DNA of 64,000 nucleotides from Pseudomonas fluorescens (GCF_003732425.1 NZ_MOBX01000014.1:796816-860815); one strand, 5' to 3'; positions 34,129-42,791 are shown, numbered from the stretch's first letter. Notes: generated from the sequence alone by a model not told the origin. A program made the numbers and translations.

Positions 34129-34713
34129 CTAGTTTTTTACGGTGAAGTAGGTGTGAGTCCAGTTGCCGCCGCCGTTGTAGGCTCGCGGAAACGCGTTCAG
34201 CGCACGGGTCGAATAGCCGTAGATCGAGTCCGCGACCAACACGTAATCGCCGTTGGTGCCGTAGATCGTCAGGAAGTGCGCGCCGCCGCCGTACCAGGCG
34301 CAGCGCAGACCGACCGGGCGGCCCATGCGGATCTGGTTCTGGATGGCCGACATCTGCAGCGACCCCTGATTCATGCCGTTGTAGCTGCGGGTGGTTTGCA
34401 GGGCTGAGTCCAGATAGCCGTAGACGTTGCACGGCCCCGGCTGATTGCAGCAATTGCGATCGAGCTGGGTACTGGCCACGCCGCACTGAGTCCAGTTACC
34501 GGTGCCGTAGTAGTTACCGACCGAGGCGGACACGGCGGCCCAGCACCAGTTGGTCTGGGTCTGTTTCTGCATATTGAAGTTGAGGCTGCCGGCGGCCAGA
34601 GCGCTGAGCTGTTCAGCGGCCTCGACCTCGACGAGTTGCGGGTCGAGCAGATGGCCAGTCAGGCACCTTGGCAAAGATTCGCCGGTGAATTGCGTTGCTT
34701 CTGCGGTTAACAT
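34129..34713 (-). CDS. Papain-like cysteine protease of the C70/AvrRpt2 type
   Basis: 194 residues. The catalytic Cys57 stands in TQTNWCWAAVSASVGNYYG, the His146 in YGGGAHFLTIYG and an Asp162 in VLVADSIYG, the Cys-His-Asp layout of papain-like C70 peptidases. The Q-x-x-x-W-C-W pattern is typical of this group, which includes the type III effector AvrRpt2. No signal peptide is present. The N-terminal 45 residues are variable and may be a targeting or pro region. There are further Cys residues (NCCNQPGPC) that could be structural. It leads a two-gene unit and has GGAG ten bases upstream. Confidence 0.83.
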   Translation of the reverse strand: MLTAEATQFTGESLPRCLTGHLLDPQLVEVEAAEQLSALAAGSLNFNMQKQTQTNWCWAAVSASVGNYYGTGNWTQCGVASTQLDRNCCNQPGPCNVYGYLDSALQTTRSYNGMNQGSLQMSAIQNQIRMGRPVGLRCAWYGGGAHFLTIYGTNGDYVLVADSIYGYSTRALNAFPRAYNGGGNWTHTYFTVKN

Positions 34714-34871
34714 TTTTCAATCACTCCATGAGTGAAAACAAGCGTCCAGCTTGTGTGGTATTGCGGTGTTGCAGAGCGATCGGGGTTAAAGGTTGGCCAT
34801 GTTCCATGGCGGGCGCCGATCTCCTTGCTCGAGGTAACCTTAGTCGTAATATGCATTAACGCAATAAAATA

Positions 34872-34887
34872 AATGCACCAGTGCATT
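34872..34887. promoter_or_regulatory. Short palindrome upstream of the C70 protease gene
   Basis: AATGCAC-CA-GTGCATT, 7-base arms, in an AT-rich stretch about 160 bases upstream of the protease start. A related half (TATGCATTA) lies just before it at about 34851. Could be an operator; no matching regulator gene is adjacent. Confidence 0.35.
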
Positions 34888-34892
34888 ATTAG

Positions 34893-34963
34893 GATCAAAA
34901 GATCGCAGCCTTCGGCAGCTCCTACACCGATCCTTGTAGGAGCTGCCGAAGGCTGCGATCTTT
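34893..34963. repeat. REP pair (GTAGGAGCTGCCGAAGGCTGCGATC family)
   Basis: GATCAAAAGATCGCAGCCTT... at the left and the complement AGGAGCTGCCGAAGGCTGCG... at the right, in tail-to-tail order around CACCGATCCTTG. It sits 6 bases after the stop of the next minus-strand gene. Confidence 0.88.
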
Positions 34964-34968
34964 CGCTT

Positions 34969-35244
34969 TTAGCTTTCCGCTTTTTTCTCAGCCGTACCCA
35001 ACTCTTTCAACCGCTGATCAATCAACTGGCACTTGTCCGGCAGATCGGCACTCGCCGTACCCAAGTCCATCTTCTGTAACTCGGCGTTGATCTCCTTGGC
35101 TTTGGCTGGATTCTGCTCGGTGAGCTTGGCGACTTCCTTGGCCAGTTGCTCGCGTTTGGCAGTGGCTTCTTCCGGAGTGCAAGCCCAAACGGGGAGGGCA
35201 CAGGCGAGTGTGGCGGCGAGGGTGAACTTGATCAGGGTTTTCAT
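34969..35244 (-). CDS. Small periplasmic protein of unknown function
   Basis: 91 residues with a signal peptide (KTLIKFTLAATLACALPVWA, cleavage before CTPEE). The mature part is helical and charged (ATAKREQLAKEVAKLTEQNP, AKAKEINAELQKMDLG), with two Cys that could pair. A longer frame starts at 35322, but only the ATG at 35244 gives a signal peptide. No family recognised. Confidence 0.78.
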   Translation of the reverse strand: MKTLIKFTLAATLACALPVWACTPEEATAKREQLAKEVAKLTEQNPAKAKEINAELQKMDLGTASADLPDKCQLIDQRLKELGTAEKKAES

Positions 35245-35318
35245 CGGGGCAGGCCTCAGTTCCGGGTAAGGCGGGTTAACCGGTTGAGGCCTGGAACGGG
35301 AGGAAAGTTCATTGCTCT

Positions 35319-36053
35319 TCACTTAGAGTGGCAGCAACTCGACGTGGAACCGCCCTCATAACGATCATGATGCCGAACCCATTCCATTATCTCGTCCTCA
35401 TTGCGACCCTTGGGGGTCAGATCGAGGTAGTTGTAAGCGCCGACCAACATGTCCAAGCCGCGCGCATAAGTGGAGTAGGTGTGAAAGATGTCACCCTTTG
35501 CATCCCGATAAAAAACGCTGAGCCCCGGCATTTCCTCTTCGGCACTGTCCGTCTTTTCGTAGTTGTACGTAGCCTTTCCCGCCGCGACCTCTTCAGCCCG
35601 GGCACAAACACCGAAGTCGTAGTTGAAGTCGCAACCCTCTGACGACACCCAGGCAAACTTCCAGCCCATCCGCTGTTTAAAGTCTTGAAACTCGTTGAAT
35701 GGCGCATGCGAGACCGCAACCACCGCAATATCGTGATGCGCCAGATGCAGGTTGGCGCCATCAATGTGGTCACTGAGGAACGAGCAACCCTGGCAACCTT
35801 CATCCCAGTCCTTGGCAAACATGAAGTGGTAAATCACCAATTGGCTGTGTTTGCCAAACAGGTCCGCCAGCTTCAATTCGCCGTTCGGCCCCTGGAAGTG
35901 GTAGTCCTTTTCAACCTTGACCCAAGGCAGCGCGCGGCGTTCAGCGCTGAGGCGGTCGCGTTCCTTGGTGAAGGCTTTTTCGTGGACAAGGTGCTGCTTG
36001 CGGGCGGCGAGCCATTCTTCGCGCGATACCACCGGATGATTCTTAACGTTCAT
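35319..36053 (-). CDS. DUF899-family thioredoxin-like protein
   Basis: 244-residue cytoplasmic protein of the DUF899 family (thioredoxin-like fold). Visible are LVIYHFMFAKDWDEGCQGCSFLSDH with a CQGC dithiol at about residues 87-90 in the usual thioredoxin position, and the family features MGWKFAWVSSEGCDFNYDFG and GLSVFYRD...FHTYSTYARG. Probably a thiol-dependent reductase or dioxygenase-like protein; the substrate is unknown. The C-terminus ends in a Cys-rich tail (SSCCHSK). A short dyad upstream (36081-36093) may regulate it. Confidence 0.88.
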   Translation of the reverse strand: MNVKNHPVVSREEWLAARKQHLVHEKAFTKERDRLSAERRALPWVKVEKDYHFQGPNGELKLADLFGKHSQLVIYHFMFAKDWDEGCQGCSFLSDHIDGANLHLAHHDIAVVAVSHAPFNEFQDFKQRMGWKFAWVSSEGCDFNYDFGVCARAEEVAAGKATYNYEKTDSAEEEMPGLSVFYRDAKGDIFHTYSTYARGLDMLVGAYNYLDLTPKGRNEDEIMEWVRHHDRYEGGSTSSCCHSK

Positions 36054-36080
36054 GATGATTTCTCCTGCGGGGTTGAAACC

Positions 36081-36093
36081 GTCTGTTTCAGAC
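36081..36093. promoter_or_regulatory. Dyad upstream of DUF899 gene
   Basis: GTCTG-TTT-CAGAC, 28 bases upstream of the DUF899 start. About 30 bases further, GACCG-C-CGGTC with an extra GGTC (near 36123-36137) forms a second short dyad. Either could bind a TetR- or ArsR-type regulator; none is encoded nearby. Confidence 0.35.
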
Positions 36094-36228
36094 TAGTCGT
36101 TTAACCTTCGGGGAAATCGACAGACCGCCGGTCGGTCGCTGCGGGAAATGCGGCTGAACGGCTGGGAACGGCTCCGGTCACAACCTATGAACGCGCCATA
36201 AATCATGCGCACCGGAGGTTGAATCAGG

Positions 36229-36621
36229 ATGACGACTTATAACTGGGATTTGATTGAACGCTTGCTGCACGAAGTGCAGAACAGCGCCGGCCACAGTTTT
36301 GCCCCTAGGGCCTACGCCGAAGACTATGCGGCGGAGAAAGCCAGCTCCGGCGAGCCGATCGAAAATCTGGATCATCTGAAAACGCTGGCTTGCGACTATG
36401 AAAGGTTGTTGCTTCTGCGCGGCTACATCGCACCGCGTCCGGATGAGGAGGGCAGCACGGGAAACAATTTTGTTCTGACGCCTCGCGGTTCCAGCTTGTT
36501 GAGCCTGATCGACAGCAGCATTCCCGGCAATGATCACCCGCGTCAGGTGCTGGATGAGCAGGAGGATGCGCTGGCTGAGGCGACCTTTGATGAAGTGGCG
36601 TCTAAAGCCCAGATCGCCTGA
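36229..36621 (+). CDS. DUF2513-like small protein, probable winged helix
   Basis: 130 residues beginning MTTYNWDLIERLLHEVQNSA. The pattern of two N-terminal helices, then LKTLACDYERLLLLRGYIAPRP, then NNFVLTPRGSSLLSLI resembles the small phage- or chromosome-borne DUF2513 family, where a winged-helix DNA-binding fold is predicted. It has no partner genes nearby. GGAGG lies ten bases before the ATG. Function unknown. Confidence 0.72.
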   Translation: MTTYNWDLIERLLHEVQNSAGHSFAPRAYAEDYAAEKASSGEPIENLDHLKTLACDYERLLLLRGYIAPRPDEEGSTGNNFVLTPRGSSLLSLIDSSIPGNDHPRQVLDEQEDALAEATFDEVASKAQIA

Positions 36622-36637
36622 GTTCACGCAGATCCTC

Positions 36638-36727
36638 CTGTAGGAGTGAGCCTGCTCGCGATAGCGGTCTTCCCGTCAACATTGATGTCACTGGAAGTCC
36701 GCTATCGCGAGCAGGCTCACTCCTACA
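36638..36727. repeat. REP pair (GAGTGAGCCTGCTCGCGATA family)
   Basis: CCTGTAGGAGTGAGCCTGCT, with CGCGATAGCGG inside, and the mirrored copy at the right end, between convergent genes. Almost the same as the copy at 18771. Confidence 0.9.
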
Positions 36728-36743
36728 TTTAAATGCGTAATAC

Positions 36744-37613
36744 TCAGGTTTTTTGCGCGGCCTTCAGGCATTTGAGGTTGTTGAAATCTTTGCGTACGCC
36801 CTCAATCTTTTTCAACAACCGCTGACGCTGTTGCGGCGTGCTTTCGGCCATCAAGTCCACCGCCAGTGCACGTCCCTGCGCTTCTGTAGCGGCGAAGGCC
36901 TTGCGGTAATCCGTTGTCCATAAACTCTCGCGATTGACCAGAAGCGTCTCAATTCTCTGTGGGAATTCGGGGCTTTTGCGTTGTGCGACGGCGGCACTGA
37001 ATTGCTTCTGCCAATGGGCGCGATTGGCGATCCATTGCGTGTACTGATCGCCCAGGGCGGTCGACCACGCCATTACCCGTTGTTCTTGAGTGGCGCTCAA
37101 TGGCCCCAGCCAGTCGTTCAGACGTTTGACCATTCGCGCGCCACGCTCGGCAATTTGTTGATCAAGCGGTGGTTTCAGGTATTCCTGCTGACGCTTGCGC
37201 AAATCCTTGGCAAACGCGTCATTCATCTCGGCGACCTGTTTGTCATCCAGCCCCTGCAGCAACTCGATCGCCGACGGGGTGATCTCTCGAGCGGTTTCGG
37301 CAATGGCCTGCTTGGCTTCCGTAGTGCGCGCCTGTAACGCGGCATCGGTGACCTGATTGGTTTCGACCATGGTCTGCAGGCGATCAAGCCAGTCCAGATA
37401 ACCCGGCAGTTGCGTGGTGCAATGCCAGTTCAAGTGATCCTTGAGCCGCTCGTTGAACCAGTCCTTTTGCTCACCGTTCATGTCCAGGTAGTCGCTGAGC
37501 GTCCACGGAATGATCACGTCGAGGTTGCGGTAGGCCAGGCCAACGCGGCTGCAGGCGCCGAGGGCGAGGGTGAAGATCAGTAGCGCGGCGATGTGTTTGA
37601 ACCAGCGAGACAT
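36744..37613 (-). CDS. DUF6279-type lipoprotein
   Basis: 289 residues with a lipoprotein signal (lipobox LGAC, Cys21), so anchored in the inner or outer membrane facing the periplasm. The rest is all-helical and charged (SDYLDMNGEQKDWFNERLKD, DKQVAEMNDAFAKDLRKRQQ). It is common in Pseudomonas but uncharacterised as far as I know. The start gives the lipobox at the right position. Confidence 0.85.
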   Translation of the reverse strand: MSRWFKHIAALLIFTLALGACSRVGLAYRNLDVIIPWTLSDYLDMNGEQKDWFNERLKDHLNWHCTTQLPGYLDWLDRLQTMVETNQVTDAALQARTTEAKQAIAETAREITPSAIELLQGLDDKQVAEMNDAFAKDLRKRQQEYLKPPLDQQIAERGARMVKRLNDWLGPLSATQEQRVMAWSTALGDQYTQWIANRAHWQKQFSAAVAQRKSPEFPQRIETLLVNRESLWTTDYRKAFAATEAQGRALAVDLMAESTPQQRQRLLKKIEGVRKDFNNLKCLKAAQKT

Positions 37614-37692
37614 GGGCGAATCCTTGCGTGAGCCTCGCTTCGAAGAGGCGGATTCCTATGTGAACGCAGAATGAACCTGGCAGTTCAGCCGA

Positions 37693-38409
37693 TCAATAGA
37701 ACGCGCGCACAGCCTTGAGGGTGACGAGGCCGTCGCACTCGCTGTTGTGCCCGGAGTAGGCCGAACAATCGCTGCCGCTCAGGCTGGAGTCGCTGTAGAT
37801 CAGATCGAGGTCGACGCCCATGAACGGTCGGGACAATTTCACCGACCAATCGGTAAAACTGCCGACATAACCACCGTCAACGGCCACGGGCGTGTTCAGT
37901 TGGTGGGTGGTGTATTTCATGCTGACGCCGATGCCGAATGGCTGGTTGCCGCCAAGGTCGGCAAACAAGGTGTTGTTCTGTTTATCCGAGTCGTTGCTGA
38001 AAGCCACGCCGAAACGACTGCCGAGCAAGGTCAGGCCACCGAACAGCTCTTGGCTGTCGAGGGTGTCAAGCTTGGGGTAGCTGTAGTGGATCATCCCGAC
38101 TTCATAGCCGAGGGTCTGATCGAAAGGTTGTTTAAAGCCGACGTAGGAGTCGATTTCGAGGTTCTTGCCCGGGGAGATGCCCATGCTCGGTGCGTACTGG
38201 CCGACATAGAGGCCGCTGTCGTGGCTCAGGTCGAGGCCGCCATGGAAGGAACCGATTGCCGCCGGTTTTACCAGCCCTTGAGCCATGCTACGCGTGGGCG
38301 TGGTGCCGAGTTTGAGATCAAAATCGCCGAGTTCACGCTGGAAAATCTGCGCGTGCGCGGTCGCACTGGCCAGAAGGCCTACAAGCAATAAACAGGATGT
38401 TTTGCGCAT
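37693..38409 (-). CDS. TorF-family putative porin
   Basis: 238 residues. A signal peptide (MRKTSCLLLVGLLASATAHA) is followed by beta-rich, aromatic-girdle-like strands (DSYVGFKQPFDQTLGYEVGM, WSVKLSRPFMGVDLDLIYS) ending in a C-terminal aromatic residue (VRAFY), as in small outer membrane barrels. The family (TIGR02001/gcw_chp type) has a conserved Gly-Cys-Trp-like N-terminal pattern; this copy has a diverged version. Substrate unknown. It has an adjacent lipoprotein gene in the same direction, 79 bases away. Confidence 0.82.
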   Translation of the reverse strand: MRKTSCLLLVGLLASATAHAQIFQRELGDFDLKLGTTPTRSMAQGLVKPAAIGSFHGGLDLSHDSGLYVGQYAPSMGISPGKNLEIDSYVGFKQPFDQTLGYEVGMIHYSYPKLDTLDSQELFGGLTLLGSRFGVAFSNDSDKQNNTLFADLGGNQPFGIGVSMKYTTHQLNTPVAVDGGYVGSFTDWSVKLSRPFMGVDLDLIYSDSSLSGSDCSAYSGHNSECDGLVTLKAVRAFY

Positions 38410-38616
38410 GCGTCACTCCATGAACAGCGAGCGCAGGAAGGCGAGCCTGCTGAAACGCTTGATCTAGACGCGTGCAAGGATACCGGCGAATGATCGGCAT
38501 TGAAGGCCGTTCGTCGATTTACCAGGAATTTTGTTTAAAACGGAGGGGGTGTTACGCGGTGCCAGTCCAGACGCTTCGAAGCTCAAAGCGCCTCTGGACG
38601 GGTGTAAAACCGGGTA

Positions 38617-38805
38617 TTACTTCTTGCCCAGGCTGATCTGCTTGGACGGGCCGAATGTCTGGCCACTGACGCCTTTGGCAATTTGCTGGATCTCGCCACC
38701 AGACTTGAGGAACGCTGCGATCTGATCGTTGATCGATTCGCTGGTTTCAACGGCTGGAGCTGGCTTTGCTTTGCTGGTGGATGCTTTTACACGCATGGCG
38801 GCCAT
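38617..38805 (-). CDS. Small hypothetical protein
   Basis: 62 residues. An Ala/Lys/Ser/Pro-rich start (VKASTSKAKPAPAVET) is followed by a conserved-looking part (SINDQIAAFLKSGGEIQQIA, then KGVSGQTFGPSKQISLGKK). It appears in many Pseudomonas genomes by my recollection, with no known function. Two ATGs, at 38805 and 38796, are possible; the first is nearer to a weak AGG site. Soluble and basic. Confidence 0.7.
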   Translation of the reverse strand: MAAMRVKASTSKAKPAPAVETSESINDQIAAFLKSGGEIQQIAKGVSGQTFGPSKQISLGKK

Positions 38806-39145
38806 TAACCTGTAGAAAAGTAACTCGGCCAGGCATCGTACAGGAATAACTTGACAATTGCTTGGTAAATATCCCCGGGAATAACCAACCTCATTACTGC
38901 ATTATTCTCGATTAAATGTTCGAAATATTCGGCTAACCTGCTGTTTTAAATAAGAACATTCAGGTGGTGCGGCATTGAAATGTGCACCCGCGAGCGCTTG
39001 TGCCTGCCTGACGAGCGGCACTTAAGCCCTGGCGCGAGCAAGGAAAATCAAGGCGTTGCACAGATTTTCGACGCGCGCGGATCTGCCGCCCGACGGCCTC
39101 GACAAAAACGGGTAGAATGCCGCCCACGCAATGAGGGTTCTGGAA
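38806..39145. other. Intergenic region upstream of the S1-domain gene
   Basis: About 340 bases between divergent genes. The left half is AT-rich and must hold the small gene's promoter. A TAGAAT at about 39113 could be the -10 element for the S1 gene, but no good -35 is 17 bases upstream. No gene, RNA or repeat recognised. Confidence 0.35.
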
Positions 39146-39982
39146 ATGGCTTTAGTCGGGCGTTACAACAGTTTGCAAGTGGTTAAACACACTAACTTCG
39201 GTTTATATCTGGATGGCGGTGCCGATGGCGAGATTCTTTTGCCTAATCGTTATATTCCGAAAGATATTCCCAGCGAAGATGAAGATTGGCTCAACGTATT
39301 TGTTTATCTGGACAGCGAAGACAAACTTCTCGCTACCACAGAAAAACCAAAAGTTCAGGTCGGTGAATTTGCCAGTCTGAAAGTCGTTGAAGTCAACAGC
39401 ATCGGTGTGTTCCTCGATTGGGGGCTGCCGAAGGATCTGTTGCTGCCGTATTCCGAAGAAAAACGCCAGATGACCGCCGGCGAATACTGCGTAGTGCACG
39501 TCTACCTCGACAAGCACACCCGCCGTATCACCGCCACTGCGCGCCTGGATCGCTACCTCGACAAGACCCCGGCCAACTACAGCCAAGGCCAGGAAGTTGA
39601 TTTGCTGGTTGCCGAAGCCACCGACATGGGCTTCAAGGCGATCATCAACAACAAGCACTGGGGTTTGATCCACAAGAATGAAATCTTCAAGTTCATGCGC
39701 GCCGGCATGCTCGAGAAGGGCTACATCAAGGAAGTCCGTGCCGACGGCAAGATCGCCCTGAGCCTGCAGCCGGTTGGCCAGGAAGCAGCGAGCAGCCTGA
39801 ACTCGAAGATCCTCGCCAAGTTGCGTGACAACAGCGGCACATTGCCGGTCAGCGACAAGAGCGATCCGGCGCTGATCAGCAGCCTGTTCGGCGTCAGCAA
39901 AGGCAACTTCAAGAAGGCCATCGGTGCGCTGTACAAAGAAGGCAAGATCGTTATTCACGCCGATCGCATTGAACTAACCTGA
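39146..39982 (+). CDS. S1-like RNA-binding protein of the CvfB family
   Basis: 278-residue cytoplasmic protein with several S1-type OB-fold units. The first runs from LQVVKHTNFGLYLDGGADGE, the second from ASLKVVEVNSIGVFLDWGLP, the third from LLVAEATDMGFKAIINNKHW. A C-terminal winged helix follows (LISSLFGVSKGNFKKAIGAL, then YKEGKIVI). This layout is that of CvfB/YitL, which binds RNA and affects virulence regulation in Gram-positives; the role in pseudomonads is not clear. ATG 39146 is chosen (GAGGG upstream, conserved start ALVGRYN) over an ATG five codons earlier. Confidence 0.9.
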   Translation: MALVGRYNSLQVVKHTNFGLYLDGGADGEILLPNRYIPKDIPSEDEDWLNVFVYLDSEDKLLATTEKPKVQVGEFASLKVVEVNSIGVFLDWGLPKDLLLPYSEEKRQMTAGEYCVVHVYLDKHTRRITATARLDRYLDKTPANYSQGQEVDLLVAEATDMGFKAIINNKHWGLIHKNEIFKFMRAGMLEKGYIKEVRADGKIALSLQPVGQEAASSLNSKILAKLRDNSGTLPVSDKSDPALISSLFGVSKGNFKKAIGALYKEGKIVIHADRIELT

Positions 39983-39997
39983 GACACCGCTGGCCCC

Positions 39998-40072
39998 ATG
40001 TAGGAGCTGCCGAAGGCTGCGATCTTTTGACTTTGAAGACCAACAGATCGCAGCCTTCGGCAGCTCCTACAT
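39998..40072. repeat. REP pair in the leader of the DUF2177 gene
   Basis: ATGTAGGAGCTGCCGAAGGC and its complement with GATCTTTTGACTTT in the centre. It ends only 13 bases before the next start codon, so it may fold over that gene's leader if transcribed from upstream. Confidence 0.88.
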
Positions 40073-40085
40073 GAGGGCGGGTGTG

Positions 40086-40484
40086 ATGAAGAAAACTCTG
40101 GTTGCATATGTTGCGACGCTGATTGCGTTCCTGCTGCTCGACGGTATCTGGCTCGGCCTGTTGATGGCGCCGACCTATCGCGAACTGCTCGGTCCGCTGA
40201 TGCTCGAAAAACCGTTGCTGTTACCGGCAACGGTTTTTTATTGCCTGTATGTTTTTGGCTGCGTGGTGTTTGTGGTGTTGCCGGCGGCGACCTGGCAGTG
40301 GGCGGCGAAGCGGGGCGCGTTGTTGGGGCTGGTGGCGTACGGCACCTATGACCTGACCAATTGGGCGACATTGCGCGGCTGGTCGGTGCAGGTGACGCTG
40401 ATGGATTGGGCGTGGGGGGCGTTTGCTACTGCGGTGGCTTGTAGCGTTGGTTTTTTGTTGGCGAGGCGGTTGGGCAAGGTCTGA
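40086..40484 (+). CDS. DUF2177-family small membrane protein
   Basis: 132 residues with four hydrophobic spans (LVAYVATLIAFLLLDGIWLG, LLPATVFYCLYVFGCVVFVVL, GALLGLVAYGTYDLTNWAT, and WGAFATAVACSVGFLLA). The W-L-G-L and YGTYDLTNWATLRGW segments are typical of DUF2177, of unknown function. ATG 40086 is preferred (GAGGG upstream) over one five codons earlier, which overlaps the REP. It follows the CvfB-like gene by 100 bases. Confidence 0.86.
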   Translation: MKKTLVAYVATLIAFLLLDGIWLGLLMAPTYRELLGPLMLEKPLLLPATVFYCLYVFGCVVFVVLPAATWQWAAKRGALLGLVAYGTYDLTNWATLRGWSVQVTLMDWAWGAFATAVACSVGFLLARRLGKV

Positions 40485-40513
40485 TTCGAAATGTAGGTAA
40501 GCAATGCCGGCCT

Positions 40514-40578
40514 CTTCGCGAGCAGGCTCGCTCCCACAGGGGAACGCACTCCAAAGTGGGAGCGAGCCTGCTCGCGAA
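40514..40578. repeat. REP pair (GCGAGCAGGCTCGCTCCCAC family)
   Basis: CTTCGCGAGCAGGCTCGCTC and the complement GGGAGCGAGCCTGCTCGCGA flank CACAGGGGAACGCACTCCAAAG. It lies between the DUF2177 gene and a DMT transporter gene. Confidence 0.9.
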
Positions 40579-40732
40579 TGGCGGCGCAGCCGCCAGCCAT
40601 TCACCGCTGGCGCCGCTGAAGCACAAAGTGTCTTTTCCAGACGGCTTTTTCCGCCCGACTCATTGATAATCCTCGACACTGTTTTCTGACCATTGGATGG
40701 CCTGCCATGTTCTGTGTATTCGAGGTGTTGCG

Positions 40733-41665
40733 GTGAGTGTCGAGCGGCGCAATGCCGACAGATTTGCCCTACAAGTGATGATCGGCCTGTGCCTGATCTG
40801 GGGCGTGCAGCAGGTGATGATCAAGTGGGCCGCAGCGGACATCGCGCCGGTGATGCAAGCGGCGGGGCGCTCGGGAATTTCCGCGTTGCTGGTCGGCTTG
40901 CTGATCTGCTGGAAGGGCGGCTGGGGTCAGGTCGGCAACACCTGGCGCGGTGGTTTGCTGGCCGGTGCGCTGTTTGGTCTGGAGTTCTTTTTCATCGCCG
41001 AAGGCCTGCAACTGACCACTGCTGCGCACATGTCGGTGTTCCTCTACACCGCGCCGATTTTCACCGCGCTGGGTGTGCATTTTTTGTTGGCCAGTGAGCG
41101 ACTGCGGCCGTTGCAGTGGCTGGGCATTCTGCTCGCGTTTATCGGCATCGCAATTGCCTTTGCCGGTGGCGTGTCATGGGACAACCTCGACCGCCGTATG
41201 CTGCTCGGCGATGCCTTTGGTGTTCTGGCCGGTGCCTGTTGGGGCGCGACCACGGTGGTGGTGCGCGCTTCGCGTCTGTCGGAAGCGCCAGTGACGCTGA
41301 CCCTGTTCTATCAGTTGATCGTCGGCTTCCTCGGCCTGCTGCTGATCGCGCTGTTCAGCGGCCAGATCACTCATGTCAGCCTGACCCCCGTGGCGGTGGC
41401 CAGCGTGTTGTTCCAAGGCCTGGTGGTGTCGTTCTTCAGTTACCTGATCTGGTTCTGGCTACTGCGCCGATATCTGGCGGCCAACCTCGCGGTGTTCTCG
41501 TTCATGACGCCGCTGTTCGGCGTGACCTTTGGCGTGTTGCTGCTCGGCGAACAGTTGACTGTGAACTTCGTCATCGGTGCTGTGCTGGTGTTGCTCGGTA
41601 TCACTTTTGTCAGCGCCGAGCAGTGGCTGCGTCGGCGTTTGCGCAACGCGCTGGGCCAGCGCTAG
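40733..41665 (+). CDS. EamA/DMT-family transporter
   Basis: 310-residue inner membrane transporter with ten spans in two EamA repeats (LQVMIGLCLIWGVQQVMIKW, FGLEFFFIAEGLQLTTAAHM, and LAANLAVFSFMTPLFGVTFG in the second half). Likely exports or imports a small metabolite; substrate unknown. GTG 40733 has GAGG eight bases upstream and begins the family N-terminus. An in-frame ATG at 40697 would add 12 residues. Its 3' end overlaps the convergent MFS gene by 56 bases. Confidence 0.9.
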   Translation: MSVERRNADRFALQVMIGLCLIWGVQQVMIKWAAADIAPVMQAAGRSGISALLVGLLICWKGGWGQVGNTWRGGLLAGALFGLEFFFIAEGLQLTTAAHMSVFLYTAPIFTALGVHFLLASERLRPLQWLGILLAFIGIAIAFAGGVSWDNLDRRMLLGDAFGVLAGACWGATTVVVRASRLSEAPVTLTLFYQLIVGFLGLLLIALFSGQITHVSLTPVAVASVLFQGLVVSFFSYLIWFWLLRRYLAANLAVFSFMTPLFGVTFGVLLLGEQLTVNFVIGAVLVLLGITFVSAEQWLRRRLRNALGQR

Positions 41666-42791
41666 TCGATTGCATCGCCAGACCGCCGGCCATCAACAAA
41701 CCGCTGCCGGCGATGACCAATGCCGGCTGCAAACCGCCGCTGAAATGGCTGCTCAATGCCGCCAGCAGCGGGCCGCTCAGTTGACCGACGGCGAAGCAGG
41801 CGGTGAGCATGCCGGCGTTGCGCTGAGTGGCGTGCGGTGCCAATTCTCGCGAGCGCTGCATGACCAGTTGCATGCAAGCCAGAAATGGCGTGCCGCACAG
41901 GATCACCCCCAACGCGAGGCCAATGCCGTTGCCCAGCAGGCAAGCGAACACACCGAGCGCTTGCAACCACAGCGTCGCCAACAACCAGTGACGAGTGGTT
42001 TCGGCATCGTGGCGCCGCAAGCTCACCAGCAACACCCCGAGCGCGGCGGCCAGACCGAAGCACGGCCAGAACAGATCGGCCAGCCATTGCCCGTGAAACT
42101 GCGCATTGGCCATTTGTGACAGGAAGGTCGCCGGAATGATGTAACCGACGCCGTACAGCGCGTAAATCACCGCCAATCGGCCGATGCCCCGATTCGATGG
42201 ACTGACCGCCGCCACAGCAACTGTAGCCGTTGCGACCGGCGTTGGCAGCAGTCGCCATACGCCCAACATCATCACCAACGCAGCCGCCGCATAGATCAGC
42301 CACAACGTTGCGGATGTCTGGTTCAACAGATGTGAGACCAGCGCCAACAATCCTGTCAGAAAGATCCCCAGACCCGGTCCCGCAAAAACAAGTGCGCCCA
42401 GCCGTGGCCGACCTGCCGCTGTTGCCAGCGGCTGACTCAACGAAGTGATCATCACCAGCACCCACGCGCTCGCCACACCGGTGCCGAAGCGCAGCACGAG
42501 GTGTGACCAGAACCCATTGGCCCAGAACGACGCCAGGGTCAGCAGTACACACAACCACAAGCCACCGTGCAGGCGCCGCTGAGCCTGCTGCGGACGATGC
42601 GCGAACATCGCGTCCACCGCGCCGAGCAGGTAACCGAGGTAGTTGGCCGCCGCAATCAGACCGGCGGCCGTCAGGTCAATCTGGCCTTCGCTGAGCAGGT
42701 GTGGCATTTGCGGGGTGAGGGCGAAACGCCCGATGCCCATGGCCATCATCAAGGCCACGAAGCAGGCGGATAATCGAATAGGTGGCGACAT
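41610..42791 (-). CDS. YbfB/YjiJ-family MFS transporter
   Basis: 393 residues with twelve spans of the major facilitator superfamily. It starts with the typical ACFVALMMAMGIGRFALTPQMP, the marker of the YbfB/YjiJ group, and has YGVGYIIPATFLSQMANAQF in the middle. The substrate is unknown. It is divergent from a LysR gene 104 bases away that probably controls it, and convergent and overlapping with the DMT gene. Confidence 0.9.
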   Translation of the reverse strand: MSPPIRLSACFVALMMAMGIGRFALTPQMPHLLSEGQIDLTAAGLIAAANYLGYLLGAVDAMFAHRPQQAQRRLHGGLWLCVLLTLASFWANGFWSHLVLRFGTGVASAWVLVMITSLSQPLATAAGRPRLGALVFAGPGLGIFLTGLLALVSHLLNQTSATLWLIYAAAALVMMLGVWRLLPTPVATATVAVAAVSPSNRGIGRLAVIYALYGVGYIIPATFLSQMANAQFHGQWLADLFWPCFGLAAALGVLLVSLRRHDAETTRHWLLATLWLQALGVFACLLGNGIGLALGVILCGTPFLACMQLVMQRSRELAPHATQRNAGMLTACFAVGQLSGPLLAALSSHFSGGLQPALVIAGSGLLMAGGLAMQSTSAGPARCANADAATARR

